Shown here: positions 9,033-17,260 of the stretch, piece by piece
How the letters are laid out: each line of letters begins with the position of its first letter
Numbering within the stretch: position 1 is the first letter of the stretch
Source of the DNA: Lichenicoccus sp963693035
Lineage (GTDB): Bacteria > Pseudomonadota > Alphaproteobacteria > Acetobacterales > Acetobacteraceae
Direction: 5' to 3'
Assembly (NCBI GenBank): GCA_963693035.2
Contig: CAXMMQ010000008.1
Location: 248,001-312,000 of the forward strand
DNA length: 64,000 bases
Notes under the pieces: model-generated
Seen by the model: the letters and a program-made list of their open reading frames with translations, nothing else
What the model was told of the DNA's origin: nothing
Databases searched by the model: none
Position numbers and translations under genes: made by a program

Positions 9033-9546
9033 GCCTCCTCCACAATCGCATCGTCAAACCGAAGGACGCCGGCTGTCGAAGTGTCAGTCTCAGTGTCATT
9101 GCAAAAGGGATACGGTCTGCGACTTCTTGTCGTCGGCGGGGTGGCCGCCGTGACAATTGAATCGATAAGTCCAGTAGGATACTGGATTCTGGTCTTTCGG
9201 ATAACCGGCATATACCACTGCGCCTGCGTTACGCGTACCGTCGGGCCGCGGGTCTCGGGCTGTTTGAGTCTCCGAACGTAGCACGGTGCACAAAGATAGT
9301 ATGCGCCATATCGAAGCTGTTCTCCATCATCCACAATCCAGCGCAGTCCAAGACAACGTAAAGCTGTTCGATCTTCCGGAAGCCGTACGCATCTGCTTCT
9401 TCAAACTCAGGACTAGGGCTCATCGGATCGTCCAGTGCGACCCAAACATAGCCATAGCGCTCGGCGGGCGTTATAGGAAGGGGCACGCTTTGCAGTCCGA
9501 CGATCGCGCGTTCCCGTAACCTGCGGCACCTAAACAACCATACCAT
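9033..9546 (-). pseudogene. Rieske-type aromatic-ring oxygenase alpha-subunit remnant
   Basis: Two separated blocks in different minus-strand frames. The upstream block reads ERYGYVWVALDDP, then YVVLDCAGLWMMENSFDMAH then FVHRATFGD. This is the non-haem iron region of vanillate-demethylase-like Rieske oxygenases, including the N..D..H...H ligand pattern. The second block reads YMPVIRKTRIQYPTGLIDSI then VTAATPP and NDTETDTS. The N-terminal Rieske [2Fe-2S] domain is missing and roughly 80 residues between the blocks are lost. Clearly non-functional. Its presence suggests this accessory region once held an aromatic degradation gene set. Confidence 0.75.
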
Positions 9547-9719
9547 TCCGGTCGTATTGCCAACAATTATAACGCAGACTTTACGGCCGCCTTCGCAGTA
9601 ACCGCGCGACAGGTCCCGTTACGGTGGAAGCAGTGATCCGCGAGGGCAGCGGGCGTACCGTCGGACGTCAGCCAAGGAACAATACCCGTTCCCAGGAGCC
9701 TTACACCAAGTACCTTCGA

Positions 9720-10464
9720 TCAGGACCCATGCGCCCAGTCTCGCAAGCCAATTGACGGGGGCAGATCCCGCCGAAGATGTAGGTCGAGGCGGTGCGCTGA
9801 TCCTGCGGAGCTGCGAGTCGCGTGCCGCGCCGGGCCCACCGCCGGGTGATCTTGTTTTTCTGGCCAACTCTGTCGAACGTCACTTGCGCTCGACCATCGG
9901 CGAACCAGAGTTCTATGTCGGAGCGGGCAATACCTTTTTCGTGCGCAATCTGGTCCAGACGGGCGGGGAAGTCTTTTAAAACCTCGATCGCACCCTCCGC
10001 CTGGGCGTGATGACGCGGGCGCGCAGACAGCTTGCGATAGCCCATCTTGCGCAGCTCCCGGCTGAGCGTCTGCTTGGCAAGCTGTTACCGGTATTCCTCG
10101 AACAACCACTGGCAGAGGTCTATGACACGCCATCGCACAACACCATGAATGGCGGCAATGGGGCCACTTTCGATCTGGCCGACAAGGGCGGCCCTATGCA
10201 CAGCATGGAGCCTGGGCGGTGGCCGGGCGCCTTGCGGTCGATCAAGCCCGGCGGCCCGTCCGCGTTGAACTTCAGCACCCAGTCCCGTACGATCTGCAGC
10301 GTCACCCCTCCGACCTTGGCTGCGTCGCTCCGGGTGCCACCGTCATAGATCGTGGCCAGGGCCAGCAGCCGCCGTGCCTGCGGGCCGTTTTTCGTCTTCC
10401 TGGCAGCAGCCCGCACTTGCGCCGCAGTGACCTCGCTCCGGAGCGGGATCGGCACGGCAAACAT
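9720..10464 (-). mobile_element. IS630-family transposase pseudogene (second copy type)
   Basis: A longer IS630-type transposase on the minus strand, different from the one at 8226. The first frame holds RRLLALATIYDGGTRSDAAK, VRDWVLKFNADGPPGLIDRK. The homology continues in another frame as MGYRKLSARPRHHAQ, then QKNKITRRWARRGTR and QRTASTYIFGGICP. Between them are a frameshift and an in-frame taa near 10,090; the C-terminal third with the last catalytic Glu is gone. Dead copy. Confidence 0.8.
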
Positions 10465-10540
10465 CCAGGTTCAGCACAGCGAATCAGATTACGGGCGCCT
10501 TGGGAGTCCCTCTACGATTAATGGTCTCCGAGCCTCGGTA

Positions 10541-11406
10541 TTAGCCGTAGTGCGCGTCAGGCGACTGCTCGTTAGAAGTGAGCCAACTTCGATACCGCGA
10601 AGCCTCGACCAGCGGGCCGAACGCGGTGTTCTGCTGTCGGCGGCTTGGGTAGTAGAGACGGTAGCCGGGATAGGGCGGACGCAAGGCCTCGAGCACCCTG
10701 GCCAGTTGCCCGGCAGCCAGATGCGCCTGCACCTCGTCCTTGGGCAGATAGGCCAAGCCGACGCCGGCCAACGCAGTCTACAGCATCGGGATGCTGGCGT
10801 TGAGCACCAGCCGGCCATCGACGCGCACACCCACCGACCTGCCGTCCTTTTCGAACTCCCACCGATAGAGGCGCCCCGCGTCGGCAGGCGCAGGTTGACG
10901 CACTCGCGGGCCCAGCCCAGTCCTGCGGCGTCTCGGCTTCGGCCGTCCGGCGAATGAGGAGGGCACGCCTACGACCGCGGTGCGCAGGTCCGGATCGATC
11001 CGGACCGCAACGTTTCCCTGCACGATCATCTCGCCGAGGCGAACACCGGCGTCGTAGCGCTGCCAGCAAAGCCGGGCACAGCACCGACTTGATGGGCATG
11101 ATCGTGCGCGGTTATCCGGACGGTTCCGGACGGCGTCTCGCGCAACTCGTGCATGGCGTCCAGTCTGGAGTCGATCTCCTCCTGGCGAGGGGCTACTGAA
11201 CGCAGCAGACGCTCGCCGGCTTCGGTCGGCGCCACGCCGCGGGTGGCGCGCGTCAGCAGCCGCAGGCCGAGCTTTTCTTCGAGCCCGCCCAGGGTCTGGC
11301 TCAGCGCCGATTGCGATACGCCGATCTGCGCCGCCGCCCGGGTGAAGCTGCACTCGCGCGCGACGACAGGGAATGTCCGGAGAGCGTTGAGGTCGATCGA
11401 CTGCAT
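10541..11406 (-). pseudogene. decayed LysR-type regulator
   Basis: Starts as a normal LysR protein (MQSIDLNALRTF, then AAAQIGVSQSALSQTLGGLE, a typical winged helix) but the effector domain is scattered over three frames. IKSVLCPALLA is in one frame, MIVQGNVAVRIDPDLRTAVV in a second and YRWEFEKDGRSVGVRVDGR in a later one. An in-frame tag lies near 10,780, followed by LAGVGLAYLPKDEVQAHLAA. At least two frameshifts and one stop make it non-functional unless the assembly is wrong here. It is divergent from the intact cupin gene at 11,502, which it probably once regulated. It marks the right edge of the decayed region. Confidence 0.8.
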
Positions 11407-11501
11407 TGGGAAGCGGCACTTCTGGGTCCATGCCGGAAATACCGGCTTACCGGCTGCCGCGACACGTCCTAACTGGTTCGCCATCCACACCGGAGATTGT
11501 A

Positions 11502-11897
11502 ATGGACATCACGCGCGCGGGCAGTGCGGCCTCCACCAGGGGGCCTTCGGACTGGTTCACCGGTAGCGTCCGCATCGACCCGCTGTTCAGCCCGCCCGAG
11601 CCGGCCCGTGTCGGCGGCGCGCTGGTCACCTTCGAGCCGGGCGCGCGCACCGCCTGGCATACGCATCCGCTCGGCCAGACGCTGATCGTGACCGCCGGCC
11701 TGGGCTGGGTGCAGCGCGACGGCGGCCCGGTCGAGACCATCAGGCCCGGCGACGTGGTCTGGTTCCCGCCCGGCGAGAAGCACTGGCACGGCGCCTCGGC
11801 CGCCTCCGCGATGAGCCACATCGCCATCCAGGAGAAGCTGAATGGCTCGCCGGTCGACTGGCTCGAGCAGGTCAGCGACGAGGATTACCGCCTCTAG
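11502..11897 (+). CDS. cupin-domain protein
   Basis: 131 aa single-domain cupin. The first cupin motif is visible as TAWHTHPLGQTLIVTAGLGW and the second as PGDVVWFPPGEKHWHGA, giving three or four histidine ligands plus a Glu/Gln for a metal. Small cupins of this length with this sequence style are seen next to carboxymuconolactone decarboxylase, aldo-keto reductase or LysR genes, and some act as manganese-dependent hydroxynitrile lyases. The reaction here is unknown. Start ATG has ggagat upstream. Its stop codon overlaps that of the convergent FAD oxidoreductase in a palindromic ctag. Confidence 0.8.
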   Translation: MDITRAGSAASTRGPSDWFTGSVRIDPLFSPPEPARVGGALVTFEPGARTAWHTHPLGQTLIVTAGLGWVQRDGGPVETIRPGDVVWFPPGEKHWHGASAASAMSHIAIQEKLNGSPVDWLEQVSDEDYRL

Positions 11898-13030
11898 GCT
11901 TTCGACAGGGTTTGCCTTCGCTCCGGCACGCGGGTGGCGGCGGCAAGTCTCTGCACCAGGCCAGGCCAGAGATGGGCGCCGAGCATCATCAGGTACTGGC
12001 CGGGCGTGCTCCGGCCGATCGAATAGAGGCCGCCTGCCAGCCGCATCTGCGGTTGCAGCGCCTGGTGCATCCGCGCGTGGTAGGGAGCGGCCGGCTCTCC
12101 CTCGAGCACCGAATGCGCGGCCTGTGCCGCCGTGTGCAGGGCGATCGCCATGCCGTCGCCGGTAAAGGAGGGGATCACCGCCATCTGGTCGCCGAGGCGG
12201 AACAGATCGGGCGCTCCCCCGGGTGCCGGGCGATGCAGGAACCCGTACGGCACCCTGGCGATCGTCAGCGGCCGGTCCAGGCACTCTTCGGCGTGCTGCA
12301 GGCGTGCGCGCAGATGCGGGCTCTCCGCCATCAGGGACGCGAGCAGCTTGTGCCAGGTCCCGCCTTCTCGCGCGAGCCGGGCGCGTGCCGTCACTAGGCA
12401 AAGATTCGCAAGGTCGCCTTCGACCATCTGCAGGCCGGCATAGCCGTCCCGGAACAGGATCAGCTCGACATGGCCGTCCAGCGCCCGGCGCACCGACGGC
12501 GCGAGGGCGAAATAGCTCTTGAAGCAGACCTGGTCCTCTGCGGGCGGCGGCCGGCGCAGGCCACGCAGTTCGTGCTTGCCGGTGGCAAGCAGCACGCACC
12601 GGGCGCCCAGCCGCTCGCCGCCCTCCAGTTCCAGCACCGTCGCGCCATCGCTGCCGGTTGCGGCACGTCGCACGCCGCAGCCCAGCCTGAGGTCGGCGCC
12701 GGCTGCCCGGGCCCGGGCCAGCAGCGCGGCATCGAGGCGTCGCCGCGTCAGACTGCTGCCGGTGAACGGCAAGGCGGCCTCGATCAGAGCGTGCCGGCAG
12801 GCGATGCGCACCCGCTCGATCGGCACCGCCCCGAGCGCCGCGAGGTCCAGCCCGAGGGACGCCAACTGGCGCTGCGCCTCGATGCTGATGAACTCGCCGC
12901 AGACCTTGTGGCCGGCTTCGCGCTCGCGCTCGAACACGGTGACCGCCCGCCCCTGCGACGCCAGCCGGCAGGCCGCCGCCGCGCCGGCCAGGCCGCCGCC
13001 GATGATCAAGGTGCTGCCGGCGGTCGGCAC
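11894..13030 (-). CDS. FAD-dependent oxidoreductase of the polyketide operon
   Basis: About 378 aa flavoprotein of the geranylgeranyl-reductase/UbiH-like group. It starts with the FAD-binding Rossmann motif LIIGGGLAGAAAACRL and the CGEFIS segment, and has the second FAD motif RLGDQMAVIPSFTGDGMAIAL. I choose the GTG at 13,030 because the Rossmann motif follows at once and the methyltransferase stop is three bases upstream; the longer frame upstream is an overlap artefact. As the last gene of the five-gene operon it probably hydroxylates or oxidises the polyketide ring, as SrsC does in the Streptomyces phenolic-lipid operon, or reduces double bonds. That role is inferred. Confidence 0.8.
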   Translation of the reverse strand: MPTAGSTLIIGGGLAGAAAACRLASQGRAVTVFEREREAGHKVCGEFISIEAQRQLASLGLDLAALGAVPIERVRIACRHALIEAALPFTGSSLTRRRLDAALLARARAAGADLRLGCGVRRAATGSDGATVLELEGGERLGARCVLLATGKHELRGLRRPPPAEDQVCFKSYFALAPSVRRALDGHVELILFRDGYAGLQMVEGDLANLCLVTARARLAREGGTWHKLLASLMAESPHLRARLQHAEECLDRPLTIARVPYGFLHRPAPGGAPDLFRLGDQMAVIPSFTGDGMAIALHTAAQAAHSVLEGEPAAPYHARMHQALQPQMRLAGGLYSIGRSTPGQYLMMLGAHLWPGLVQRLAAATRVPERRQTLSKA

Positions 13031-13032
13031 GA

Positions 13033-13725
13033 TCAGGCCAGGTGCTCGACGCAGAGCCGGAACATCGGCCTCCAGAGCAGGCGCGCCTCGACCTCGGCCT
13101 CGTCCAGCAGGACGCGCCAGTCGGCGAACCGGAAGCCACGCGCCACCGAGAGCTGCCCGTCCTGCCGCACGATCGGATGCCAGCGGGCGAGGCGCGCCAC
13201 CACCCCGAAGCTGTGATAGGCGAGTGCGTGCCGCTGCAGGTCGTTGATGAACCAGCCCAGGCGCGCGTGGCGCTGCATCCAGCGCAGGTAGCGCACGGCG
13301 TCGGCGTCGTTCAGGTGATGGGTGAACAGCGAGCTGACGATGAAGTCGGCGTCGTCCGCATGATCGAACACGTCGCCGGTCTCGTACTCGATCGGCATCG
13401 AGGCCGGGGTGCGGGCGCGGGCGGCAGCCGCGCCGCGCGGGTTGAGGTCGATGCCCGACAGCTGCACGACCAGGCCGCGCCGCCGCGCCCAGCGCCCGAT
13501 CCGGCGCAGCAGGTCGCCCTCGCCGCAACCGACATCGAGCACCGAGAGGCTGGCGCCCCGCGGCATGTTCCGCGTCGCGCGGTCCAGGAAGCCGATGGTC
13601 GGCGCGTGCGCCAGGAGCACCCGGCTGACGGAAGCGAGGTCGTCCATGACGGCCGCGAAGGTGTCCGGCCCGACATCGCCCGCATCGAGGATCTCTGGCC
13701 CCTCGGCGCGCGACGACAGGTCCAT
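13033..13725 (-). CDS. class I SAM-dependent methyltransferase
   Basis: 230 aa. The SAM-binding motif I is SVLDVGCGEGDLLRRIG near residue 60, followed by the acidic end of strand 2 (LSGIDLNPRGA) and the motif II region (DADFIVSSLFTHHL). The start ATG overlaps the stop of the type III polyketide synthase gene (tgatg), so the two are translationally coupled. Comparable methyltransferases in alkylresorcinol operons O-methylate the phenol; here the acceptor is inferred from context. It could also be a C-methyltransferase. Confidence 0.82.
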   Translation of the reverse strand: MDLSSRAEGPEILDAGDVGPDTFAAVMDDLASVSRVLLAHAPTIGFLDRATRNMPRGASLSVLDVGCGEGDLLRRIGRWARRRGLVVQLSGIDLNPRGAAAARARTPASMPIEYETGDVFDHADDADFIVSSLFTHHLNDADAVRYLRWMQRHARLGWFINDLQRHALAYHSFGVVARLARWHPIVRQDGQLSVARGFRFADWRVLLDEAEVEARLLWRPMFRLCVEHLA

Positions 13726-14861
13726 CAGCCGCCGTGACCGGCTCGACGGAACCGGAAGCTCTCGGCCATCATGCCCGGGCCGAACGCCAGGCCCAGCCCG
13801 CGCGTGCCGTCCTGCCCGCCCAGGATGCGGGCCAGCACGAACATCACGGTGGCGGACGACATGTTGCCATACTCGTGCAGCACCGCGCGCGAGTGCCGCA
13901 GCCGCGAGGGGTCCAGCAGGAGCCCGACCTCGACCGCGTCGAGCACGGTGCGGCCGCCGGCATGCACCGCCCAGAGGTCATAGGCATCGGCGCCGAGCCC
14001 GCGCAGCAGCCCGGCCGGGTCCTCCGGATCGCGGCGCAGGGCGCCGGCGATGCGCCCCGGCACCTTGCCCGACAGGTGCATGTCGAAGCCCTGGTCGCCG
14101 ATGCGCCAGGTGATCAGGCCGGCGCTGTCGGCAATGATCTCGCTGCGGAAATCCTCCACCGCCAGCCCTACCGGATCCGCGGTCACCAGGGCGGCCGACG
14201 CACCATCCGCGAACAGCATGAAGGACAGCACCGTCTCCAGGTCCGAGGTCTCCTGCAGATGCAGCGTGCTGAGCTCGCAATTGACCAGCAGCACGCGCGC
14301 CGTCGGGTCGGCCCGCACCGCGTCGCAGGCGACCCGCAGCGCCGGGACCGCGGCCGAGCAGCCCATGAAGCCGACCATGGTGCGGGCCACGCCCGCGTTC
14401 AGTCCGAGGCGGTCGGCGATCTGCAGGTCGAGGCCCGGCGCGGTGAAGCCGGTGCAGGAGGCCACCACGATGTGGGTGATACGGTCGGTCTCGCCGGCAA
14501 GATCGAGGTCCGCGATTGCGTCGAGCGCCAGCGTACGAGCGAACGGCTCGTAGAGCCGCATCCTGGCCCCGGTGCCGGGGAAGGCGCCGCGGCGGTAGAA
14601 GCCGTCCGCATCGACCTCGCCGGCGGCAAGGCTGCCGGGACGGAAGTTCGAGTAGCGGTGCGCGATCCCGGAGCGCTCGGCCATGCGGTCGAACACCAGC
14701 CGGGCGCGGTCATCCTCCAGCAGCGTGCGGGCGAAGCCGAGAAATGGGAGATGCACGTCGTGCGCCGGGACGGCGGTGCCGATGCGGTTGATGTGCGGGC
14801 TCAAGCCGTGTGGTCTCGGGCAGGGCGGCCGATCATGAGGGTCTCCGGGAGGCTGACGCAC
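13725..14861 (-). CDS. type III polyketide synthase (chalcone/stilbene synthase family)
   Basis: 378 aa, the usual length. The Cys-His-Asn triad is complete: C168 in GFMGCSAA, H300 in WAVHAGGR, N333 in EYGNMSSATV. The GLAFGPGM loop near the C-terminus is also present. These enzymes extend an acyl starter with malonyl-CoA and cyclise it to resorcinol, pyrone or naphthol rings without an ACP-bound extender. The GTG start at 14,861 overlaps the ketosynthase gene by 29 bases. A dedicated ACP and ketosynthase just upstream suggest that the starter is a long or unusual acyl chain made in the same operon, as in phenolic-lipid systems. Product not known. Confidence 0.9.
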   Translation of the reverse strand: MRQPPGDPHDRPPCPRPHGLSPHINRIGTAVPAHDVHLPFLGFARTLLEDDRARLVFDRMAERSGIAHRYSNFRPGSLAAGEVDADGFYRRGAFPGTGARMRLYEPFARTLALDAIADLDLAGETDRITHIVVASCTGFTAPGLDLQIADRLGLNAGVARTMVGFMGCSAAVPALRVACDAVRADPTARVLLVNCELSTLHLQETSDLETVLSFMLFADGASAALVTADPVGLAVEDFRSEIIADSAGLITWRIGDQGFDMHLSGKVPGRIAGALRRDPEDPAGLLRGLGADAYDLWAVHAGGRTVLDAVEVGLLLDPSRLRHSRAVLHEYGNMSSATVMFVLARILGGQDGTRGLGLAFGPGMMAESFRFRRAGHGG

Positions 14862-16059
14862 GGCGCACGATCAGCGTGGCGTTCAAGCCGCCAAAGGCGA
14901 ACGAGTTCGACAACGCCACCTCGATCGGCGCCGCGCGGGCGACGTTCGGCACGCAATCGATGTCGCAGTCCGGATCGGGGGTGGTGAAGCCGACGGTCGG
15001 CGGCAGCACGCTGTCACGGAGCGCCGCCACCGTGACCGCCAGCTCGAGCGCGCCGCTCGCGGTCATGCAATGGCCCAGCATCGACTTGGTCGACGACACC
15101 GCCATGCGCTCGAGCTGGCGGCCGAACACCGCGCGCAGGGCGGCGACCTCGGTGCGGTCGTTCAGGCGCGTGCCGGTACCGTGCGCATTCACGTACTGCA
15201 CGGCGTCGGCGCTGATCCCTGCATCGTCGATCGCGGCACGCATGGCGGCAGCCGCGCCGTCGATGGCCGGCGCGGTGATGTCGCCGGCATCGGCGGAACT
15301 GCCGTATCCGACCAGTTCGGCCTTTATCTGTGCACCGCGTGCAACAGCGGAGGTCCACTCCTCCAGCACCAGCATGGCGGCGCCCTCGCCGATCACCAGA
15401 CCCTTGCGATCCAGCGAGAACGGCTGGCACCGATCGGGGCTGAGCACGCGCAGTCCCTCCCACCCCTTGATGAAGCCGACCACCACCGAGGCATCCGCGC
15501 CACCGGTGATGGCGACGTCGAGCATGCCGGCGCGTATCATGTGGAAGGCGTGGCCGATGGCATGGTTGGCGGATGCACAAGCAGAGGCCATCGCGACGCT
15601 CGGGCCGCGCAGCCCGAACTCCATCGAGACCTGGCTGGTGCCGCTGCTCGGCATGACGCGCGGCACGGTCAGCGGGTGCACGCGCTTGACGTTGTCGCGA
15701 TAGAACGCCTTGTAGCAGTCGTCGAAGGTGTTGTGTCCGACCGCTGCCGCCAGCACCACGCCGCCACGCGCGCCGGCACCCCTCGTATCCAGGCCGGAGT
15801 CCCGCACGGCCTCGCGGGCGGCGACAAGGGCGAACTGCGAATTGCGATCCAGCAAAGACATCTGGCGCGGGTCGAACCAACGCAGCGGGTCGAAGTCGTG
15901 GATTTCGGCCGCGACACGCGTGGTCAGGCGCTCGGTCGGGATCGTGCGGATCGGCCCGATGCCGGAGCGGCCCTGGCGCACAGCGCTCCAGAGGGACGGC
16001 ATGTCGGCACCGATCGAGGCGATTGCGCCCAGGCCGGTGACCGCGACGCGGCGTGTCAC
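14833..16059 (-). CDS. beta-ketoacyl-ACP synthase II-like ketosynthase
   Basis: 408 aa thiolase-fold condensing enzyme. The catalytic residues are C161 (MASACASANHAIGH), H293 (VNAHGTGT) and H330 (SMLGHCMTASGALE), so it should be active. The third motif reads GHCMTASG instead of the usual GHxxGAAG, a small deviation typical of specialised rather than housekeeping FabF. It begins with a GTG whose TGA overlaps the ACP stop. It is likely to elongate the ACP-bound acyl chain that primes the type III synthase; that is inferred from the operon. A housekeeping fatty acid role is less likely given the neighbours. Confidence 0.87.
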   Translation of the reverse strand: MTRRVAVTGLGAIASIGADMPSLWSAVRQGRSGIGPIRTIPTERLTTRVAAEIHDFDPLRWFDPRQMSLLDRNSQFALVAAREAVRDSGLDTRGAGARGGVVLAAAVGHNTFDDCYKAFYRDNVKRVHPLTVPRVMPSSGTSQVSMEFGLRGPSVAMASACASANHAIGHAFHMIRAGMLDVAITGGADASVVVGFIKGWEGLRVLSPDRCQPFSLDRKGLVIGEGAAMLVLEEWTSAVARGAQIKAELVGYGSSADAGDITAPAIDGAAAAMRAAIDDAGISADAVQYVNAHGTGTRLNDRTEVAALRAVFGRQLERMAVSSTKSMLGHCMTASGALELAVTVAALRDSVLPPTVGFTTPDPDCDIDCVPNVARAAPIEVALSNSFAFGGLNATLIVRRASASRRPS

Positions 16060-16385
16060 CCGCGGGCCGCGTCCGAGGCGTCGTTGGTCTTCGCTTCGGC
16101 AGCGCGGGCGGCGTCGATGGCGCGCAGGGCGTGCGTGACCAGGTCGCCGATGGTGCTGAACTCGCCACCGGCGCGCTCGGGCGCCACCGGGATCTCGACG
16201 TCGTAGCGGGCCTCGATCTCGAAGATCACCTGGACCATGTCCAGGGACGGAATGCCGAGCGCCTCGATCGAGGCATCAGGCGCGAGCTTCGCGCGGTCGA
16301 TCTGGGTCTCCTTGGCGACGATGTCGAGGATCTCGGCGGTTCTTGGATCGCTGGCCAGTTGAGGCTCGGGTTGAAGCATGGGCAT
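16056..16385 (-). CDS. acyl carrier protein
   Basis: About 109 aa. The phosphopantetheine site is the serine of LGIPSLDMVQVIFEIE (around residue 47); the usual DSL is PSL here. The following IEARYDVEIP helix is typical. An Ala-rich tail follows. ATG at 16,385, ATG at 16,379 or GTG at 16,397 are all possible starts; the aagg just upstream fits 16,379 or 16,385. It is first in the five-gene overlapping operon and is presumably the carrier for the adjacent ketosynthase. It is not fused to other domains. Confidence 0.82.
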   Translation of the reverse strand: MPMLQPEPQLASDPRTAEILDIVAKETQIDRAKLAPDASIEALGIPSLDMVQVIFEIEARYDVEIPVAPERAGGEFSTIGDLVTHALRAIDAARAAEAKTNDASDAARG

Positions 16386-16526
16386 CCTTGGGCTCACGGC
16401 GCCGGCGTCCGTTTGGTCTTCCGTGTCGGAAGACCATTAGCGACCGGCCGCGTTGCGCGCATCCGATTTTCTTGACGGCGGCGGCAGCGGCAGCGATGCA
16501 TGACGCAAACAACGAGGGCCCACAGG

Positions 16527-17165
16527 ATGCGCCGACCCGCTGCGCCCCGCCTGCGCCGGACATTCTGTCTGGCCGCACTGGCTCCGGTCTTTCTGGCCGT
16601 GGCCGCGCTCGCCTTGGTCGCATGGGCGACTTTCGCCGGCGGCACGGCCCGGGCGATGAGCGCCGGCGGGATCACCATGCCGGACAGCATCGAGATCCAG
16701 GGGCAGCATCTGCAACTGAACGGCATGGGCGTGCGCGCCTTCACCTTCCTGCATATCCGCGGCTACGTCGCCGGGCTCTACGTCCCGTCGCAGAGCCATG
16801 ATCCGCAGGCCCTGCTAGCCCAGCCCGGCGCCAAGGTGCTCAGGATCGCGTTCGTCCGCACCGCAGGGGTCGGGCGGGTGCAGGACGAGTATCGCCGCGG
16901 CCATCTGCTGAACTGCATTCCGGCCTGCTCGAAGACCGAGGAGACCGGCTTCGGGCAGCTGCTGGACACGGCAAAGCCGGTGCGCGAGGGCGACACCACG
17001 ACCTTCATCTTCCTGCCCGACCAGGTGGACGTGCTATTCAACGACAGCAGGATCGCCGCCATCGAGGGAGCGGAGTTCAGCCACCACCTGCTGGCGAGCT
17101 TCATCGGTCACCAGCCGCCGACCATCGCGCTCCGTGACGGCCTGCTCGGCGTCGGCGCAAGTTGA
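16527..17165 (+). CDS. exported chalcone-isomerase-like protein
   Basis: About 212 aa with an N-terminal signal or anchor (hydrophobic residues after RRPAAPRLRRTF). The mature part shows the chalcone-isomerase fold of bacterial Chalcone_3-type proteins: VAGLYVPSQSHDPQALL, then KVLRIAFVR, and near the end FIGHQPPT and LRDGLLG. Bacterial members are uncharacterised; some CHI-fold proteins only bind fatty acids. It is divergent from the type III polyketide operon across about 140 bases, so a shared role is plausible but unproven. I prefer the ATG at 16,527, with gaggg upstream, over the one at 16,500. Confidence 0.78.
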   Translation: MRRPAAPRLRRTFCLAALAPVFLAVAALALVAWATFAGGTARAMSAGGITMPDSIEIQGQHLQLNGMGVRAFTFLHIRGYVAGLYVPSQSHDPQALLAQPGAKVLRIAFVRTAGVGRVQDEYRRGHLLNCIPACSKTEETGFGQLLDTAKPVREGDTTTFIFLPDQVDVLFNDSRIAAIEGAEFSHHLLASFIGHQPPTIALRDGLLGVGAS

Positions 17166-17260
17166 ACGGCGGATTATAACGAGAATCTGACGTTGAGCGT
17201 CGCGGTATGGCAACTTCCTGTGGCTGGCCATGTTGCCATCGCTGAACCGCAGGATGCTCG

